7,683 nt of DNA from Kouleothrix aurantiaca (GTDB lineage: Bacteria; Chloroflexota; Chloroflexia; Chloroflexales; Roseiflexaceae): assembly GCA_001399705.1 (NCBI GenBank), contig LJCR01000091.1, forward strand, positions 1 through 7,683, in the 5' to 3' direction. The stretch's first letter is position 1. Each line of letters starts with the position of its first letter. Under the pieces are notes generated by a model. The model saw nothing but the letters and a program-made list of their open reading frames with translations, was not told the DNA's origin and ran no database searches. Made by a program: the position numbers and the translations under genes. Shown here in pieces: positions 6,091 through 7,683 of the stretch.

Positions 6091-6158
6091 TTGTACGACA
6101 GCTGCGGCTCGATCGCCAGCGAATAGAAAGTTCCGCGCCAAATACTTCAGCTTTATAA
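6069..6158 (+). CDS. Tiny overlapping ORF (29 aa), possible truncated gene start
   Basis: ATG 6069 has GGAAG 7 nt upstream and overlaps the last 22 nt of the winged-helix gene in another frame. It reads MPLLLPVIVRQLRLDRQRIE and stops at TAA 6156-6158. The initiation site looks as good as those of real genes here. The leucine-rich then basic start could be the beginning of a longer protein whose remainder has been lost, or a genuine small protein coupled to the upstream gene. No family is recognised. Confidence 0.3.
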   Translation: MPLLLPVIVRQLRLDRQRIESSAPNTSAL

Positions 6159-6225
6159 TCGGTCGCGTGTCGCAAGACGATGCCACCTGCGGCCTGTGAG
6201 TTGTCGCGTGCGTACGGAAATGTAC

Positions 6226-7503
6226 TCAAGAACCTCGGCGCAACACACTGAGCATCGTGCTCGCGAACACAAGCCCAGCGACCGCGAGCGCCACACCACC
6301 CGCGGTCGTCACCCACAACAGGCCGAAGAGCATGCCCACCAACACCAGCGGGATGCTAGCATTGAGCAGCCAGTAGGTCGCTTCGGCCCGCCGCGCATCG
6401 ACCAACTCGCGCACCAGCGGCACTCGTTCTGTGCCGGCCTTTGCCCCAAAGCGATGGGTCCAGAGCAGGAACGGCACAATCTTGTGCAGCATCCCGATAA
6501 TCGTCAGGCCGATCCAGCCCGCGAAGCCGCTCCAGGCGTACAGCATCGCGCCGCGCCCGGCCGGCAGACGCTCGTCGAGCAGCCCGGCGGCGAGCAGGAC
6601 GCCAAGCACGGCGCTCAGCGCCAGGTAGCCTAGCGCGATGCGAAAGGCGCGCAGCGCGATGTCGAGCTTGCGCCGCAGCCGTCGCCGCAGGATGCGACGC
6701 ATGTCGTAGATGTAGATGCCACAGGCGGCCGCGAGCGCCAGCGCCAGCGGTAGTCGCAGCCAGGCCGGGCCGTCGAGCAGCAGGGTTAGCGCGAGGCTGG
6801 GCACCGCCAGGTTGAACAGCACCAGGTTGATCCGGCCCAGCCGCTCGTCGACGTCGTGCGTCAGCGCGAACATCGGCACCAGCTTGTACGACACCCCAAC
6901 GATCAGCAGCGTTAGCCAGCCCACGCCGCCGAGCAGCGCGTGGCCGGCGATGCTCGGGAGCACCGCAACCGGCCAGAACGCCAGCCGCTTGTTGACGACA
7001 AAGATAATGCCGAGCGCCACGACTAACCCGAAGTAGATCAGCGCGCTGATGATGTAGCGCCCGGTGAGGTTGAGCTGTGGAACGCTCCGCAGGGTGCGCG
7101 CCAGCACGACCAGCGCGACCGCCACGCCCAGGAGCACCAGGGTTCCGCCCACGATCAGCGCCGGCACGGTGTAGTGCCAGAAGCCGAGCGCCAGGGTCAG
7201 GGCGCCGACCGCGTAGGGCCAAAACCCCAGCTGGGCCAGCCGTTCATCGGCGATCGGGACGCGCAGCACCACCGGCACCAGCTGGTAGAGCGCACCTAGC
7301 GCCGCCATGCTGGCAAACACCAGGGTAAATAGATGTGTAAGCGTCAGCACATGCGGGGCGAAGTAGAAGCCGAGCAGCGCAGGCGCGTCGAGCGCCAGCA
7401 CACCGCCGAGCAGCGTAAAGCCGCCAACCGCGCTGAAAATGAAGCGCAATGGCAGACTCAACGCCGGCGCGGTATCGCGGCTGATCGATAGATCGGCAAT
7501 CAT
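6226..7503 (-). CDS. Polytopic membrane protein, NnrS / heme-copper-oxidase subunit I-like
   Basis: A 425-aa inner-membrane protein with about 12 hydrophobic helices. The motif G-x2-[YH]-[QK]-[LI]-V-P occurs three times, as GALYQLVP (70-77), GVSYKLVP (203-210) and GMLHKIVP (337-344), spaced 133 and 134 residues apart. That implies three four-helix units, the internal architecture known for heme-copper oxidase subunit I. Histidines near the membrane are H51, H57, H110, H188, H216, H340 and H350. H57 and H188 precede the first two motifs and could be heme or metal ligands. The paired HH and HxH of true oxidases are not evident, so oxygen or NO reductase activity is not supported. Related proteins occur near nitrogen-oxide and respiratory genes. 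The start ATG 7503 overlaps the upstream stop as ATGA and has GAGGT 7 nt before it, so it is translationally coupled. Confidence 0.72.
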   Translation of the reverse strand: MIADLSISRDTAPALSLPLRFIFSAVGGFTLLGGVLALDAPALLGFYFAPHVLTLTHLFTLVFASMAALGALYQLVPVVLRVPIADERLAQLGFWPYAVGALTLALGFWHYTVPALIVGGTLVLLGVAVALVVLARTLRSVPQLNLTGRYIISALIYFGLVVALGIIFVVNKRLAFWPVAVLPSIAGHALLGGVGWLTLLIVGVSYKLVPMFALTHDVDERLGRINLVLFNLAVPSLALTLLLDGPAWLRLPLALALAAACGIYIYDMRRILRRRLRRKLDIALRAFRIALGYLALSAVLGVLLAAGLLDERLPAGRGAMLYAWSGFAGWIGLTIIGMLHKIVPFLLWTHRFGAKAGTERVPLVRELVDARRAEATYWLLNASIPLVLVGMLFGLLWVTTAGGVALAVAGLVFASTMLSVLRRGS

Positions 7504-7683
7504 TCAAGCGACCTCGTTTTCTGGGGCGCCTGCACCGCGCCTTTGGCGATCGTCACGCGGTGCGCGCCATCGGGCTGTTGCTCGGCGGTGTAGACCAGCC
7601 TACGCTCGTTCAGCTCGTCAAACAGCAGCAGCGGAACACGGTCGGTCAACGCGACGATCGTATCGTGGGGGCCGCTCGCGTCC
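7500..7683 (-). CDS. C-terminal end of a small protein, possibly DUF2249-like (partial)
   Basis: Sixty residues and a TGA stop are visible; the start lies beyond the right edge. The segment includes DTIVALTDRVPLLLFDEL and then LVYTAEQQPDGAHRVTIAKG. The order of strand, 'xPLLxF' helix start and a final strand ending in RVTIA resembles the C-terminal half of DUF2249 domains (compare DPKPLYYQF and WRVRV in the DUF2249 protein of this window). The similarity is weak and the call tentative. The stop overlaps the start of the polytopic membrane protein gene by the ATGA arrangement, so the two form one translation-coupled unit. Confidence 0.5.
   Translation of the reverse strand, partial: DASGPHDTIVALTDRVPLLLFDELNERRLVYTAEQQPDGAHRVTIAKGAVQAPQKTRSLE

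Noticed and set aside
6356..7222. Minus-strand open frame of 288 codons overlapping the membrane protein
   Set aside because: Arg/Ala-rich low-complexity translation in another frame of a gene with clear helices and repeats; a shadow.

Overview
This is a GC-rich bacterial window, probably from Chloroflexota (Chloroflexales/Roseiflexus-like). The taxon is inferred from gene style only: a polytopic PAS histidine kinase, a Crp/Fnr regulator without Fe-S cysteines, small DUF2249 and DUF1858 proteins, and an IS982-like transposase end. No rRNA, tRNA or CRISPR array was seen.

The left part (1-3940) looks eroded. The 3' end of an IS982-like transposase abuts, tail to tail, a large membrane sensor kinase (minus strand, 108-2123). 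The insertion cuts the kinase just after its GTGLGL ATP-binding box, and its last residues and stop codon come from the element. A gene-poor stretch of lower GC with several inverted repeats follows (2160-2626). Next come a stub of an OmpR/PhoB-type DNA-binding domain, a short stand-alone receiver-like protein, a VOC/glyoxalase-fold protein and a frameshifted ORF. The receiver, VOC and broken ORF are closely spaced on the plus strand like an operon.

The right part (4060-7683) looks like a redox or nitrogen-oxide response locus. Reading rightwards it holds a DUF2249 protein (minus), a DUF1858 CxxC protein (minus), a Crp/Fnr-family regulator (minus), a divergent winged-helix protein with a cysteine-rich tail (plus), a tiny overlapping ORF (plus), and a 425-residue polytopic membrane protein (minus). 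The membrane protein is translationally coupled (ATGA) to the end of another small protein that runs off the window.

The most interesting signal is regulatory. Two near-identical operators, TTTGCGC-N2-GCGCAAA and TTTGCGC-N2-GGGCAAG, lie upstream of the DUF1858 gene and of the winged-helix gene. Each is followed after exactly 21 nt by TATACT. This places both operators at about -41.5, the class II activator geometry of the Crp/Fnr family. The half-site TTGCG differs from the FNR TTGAT half-site. The simplest model is that the Crp/Fnr protein encoded between the two promoters activates both, giving a small regulon with an apparently undescribed second-tier winged-helix protein.
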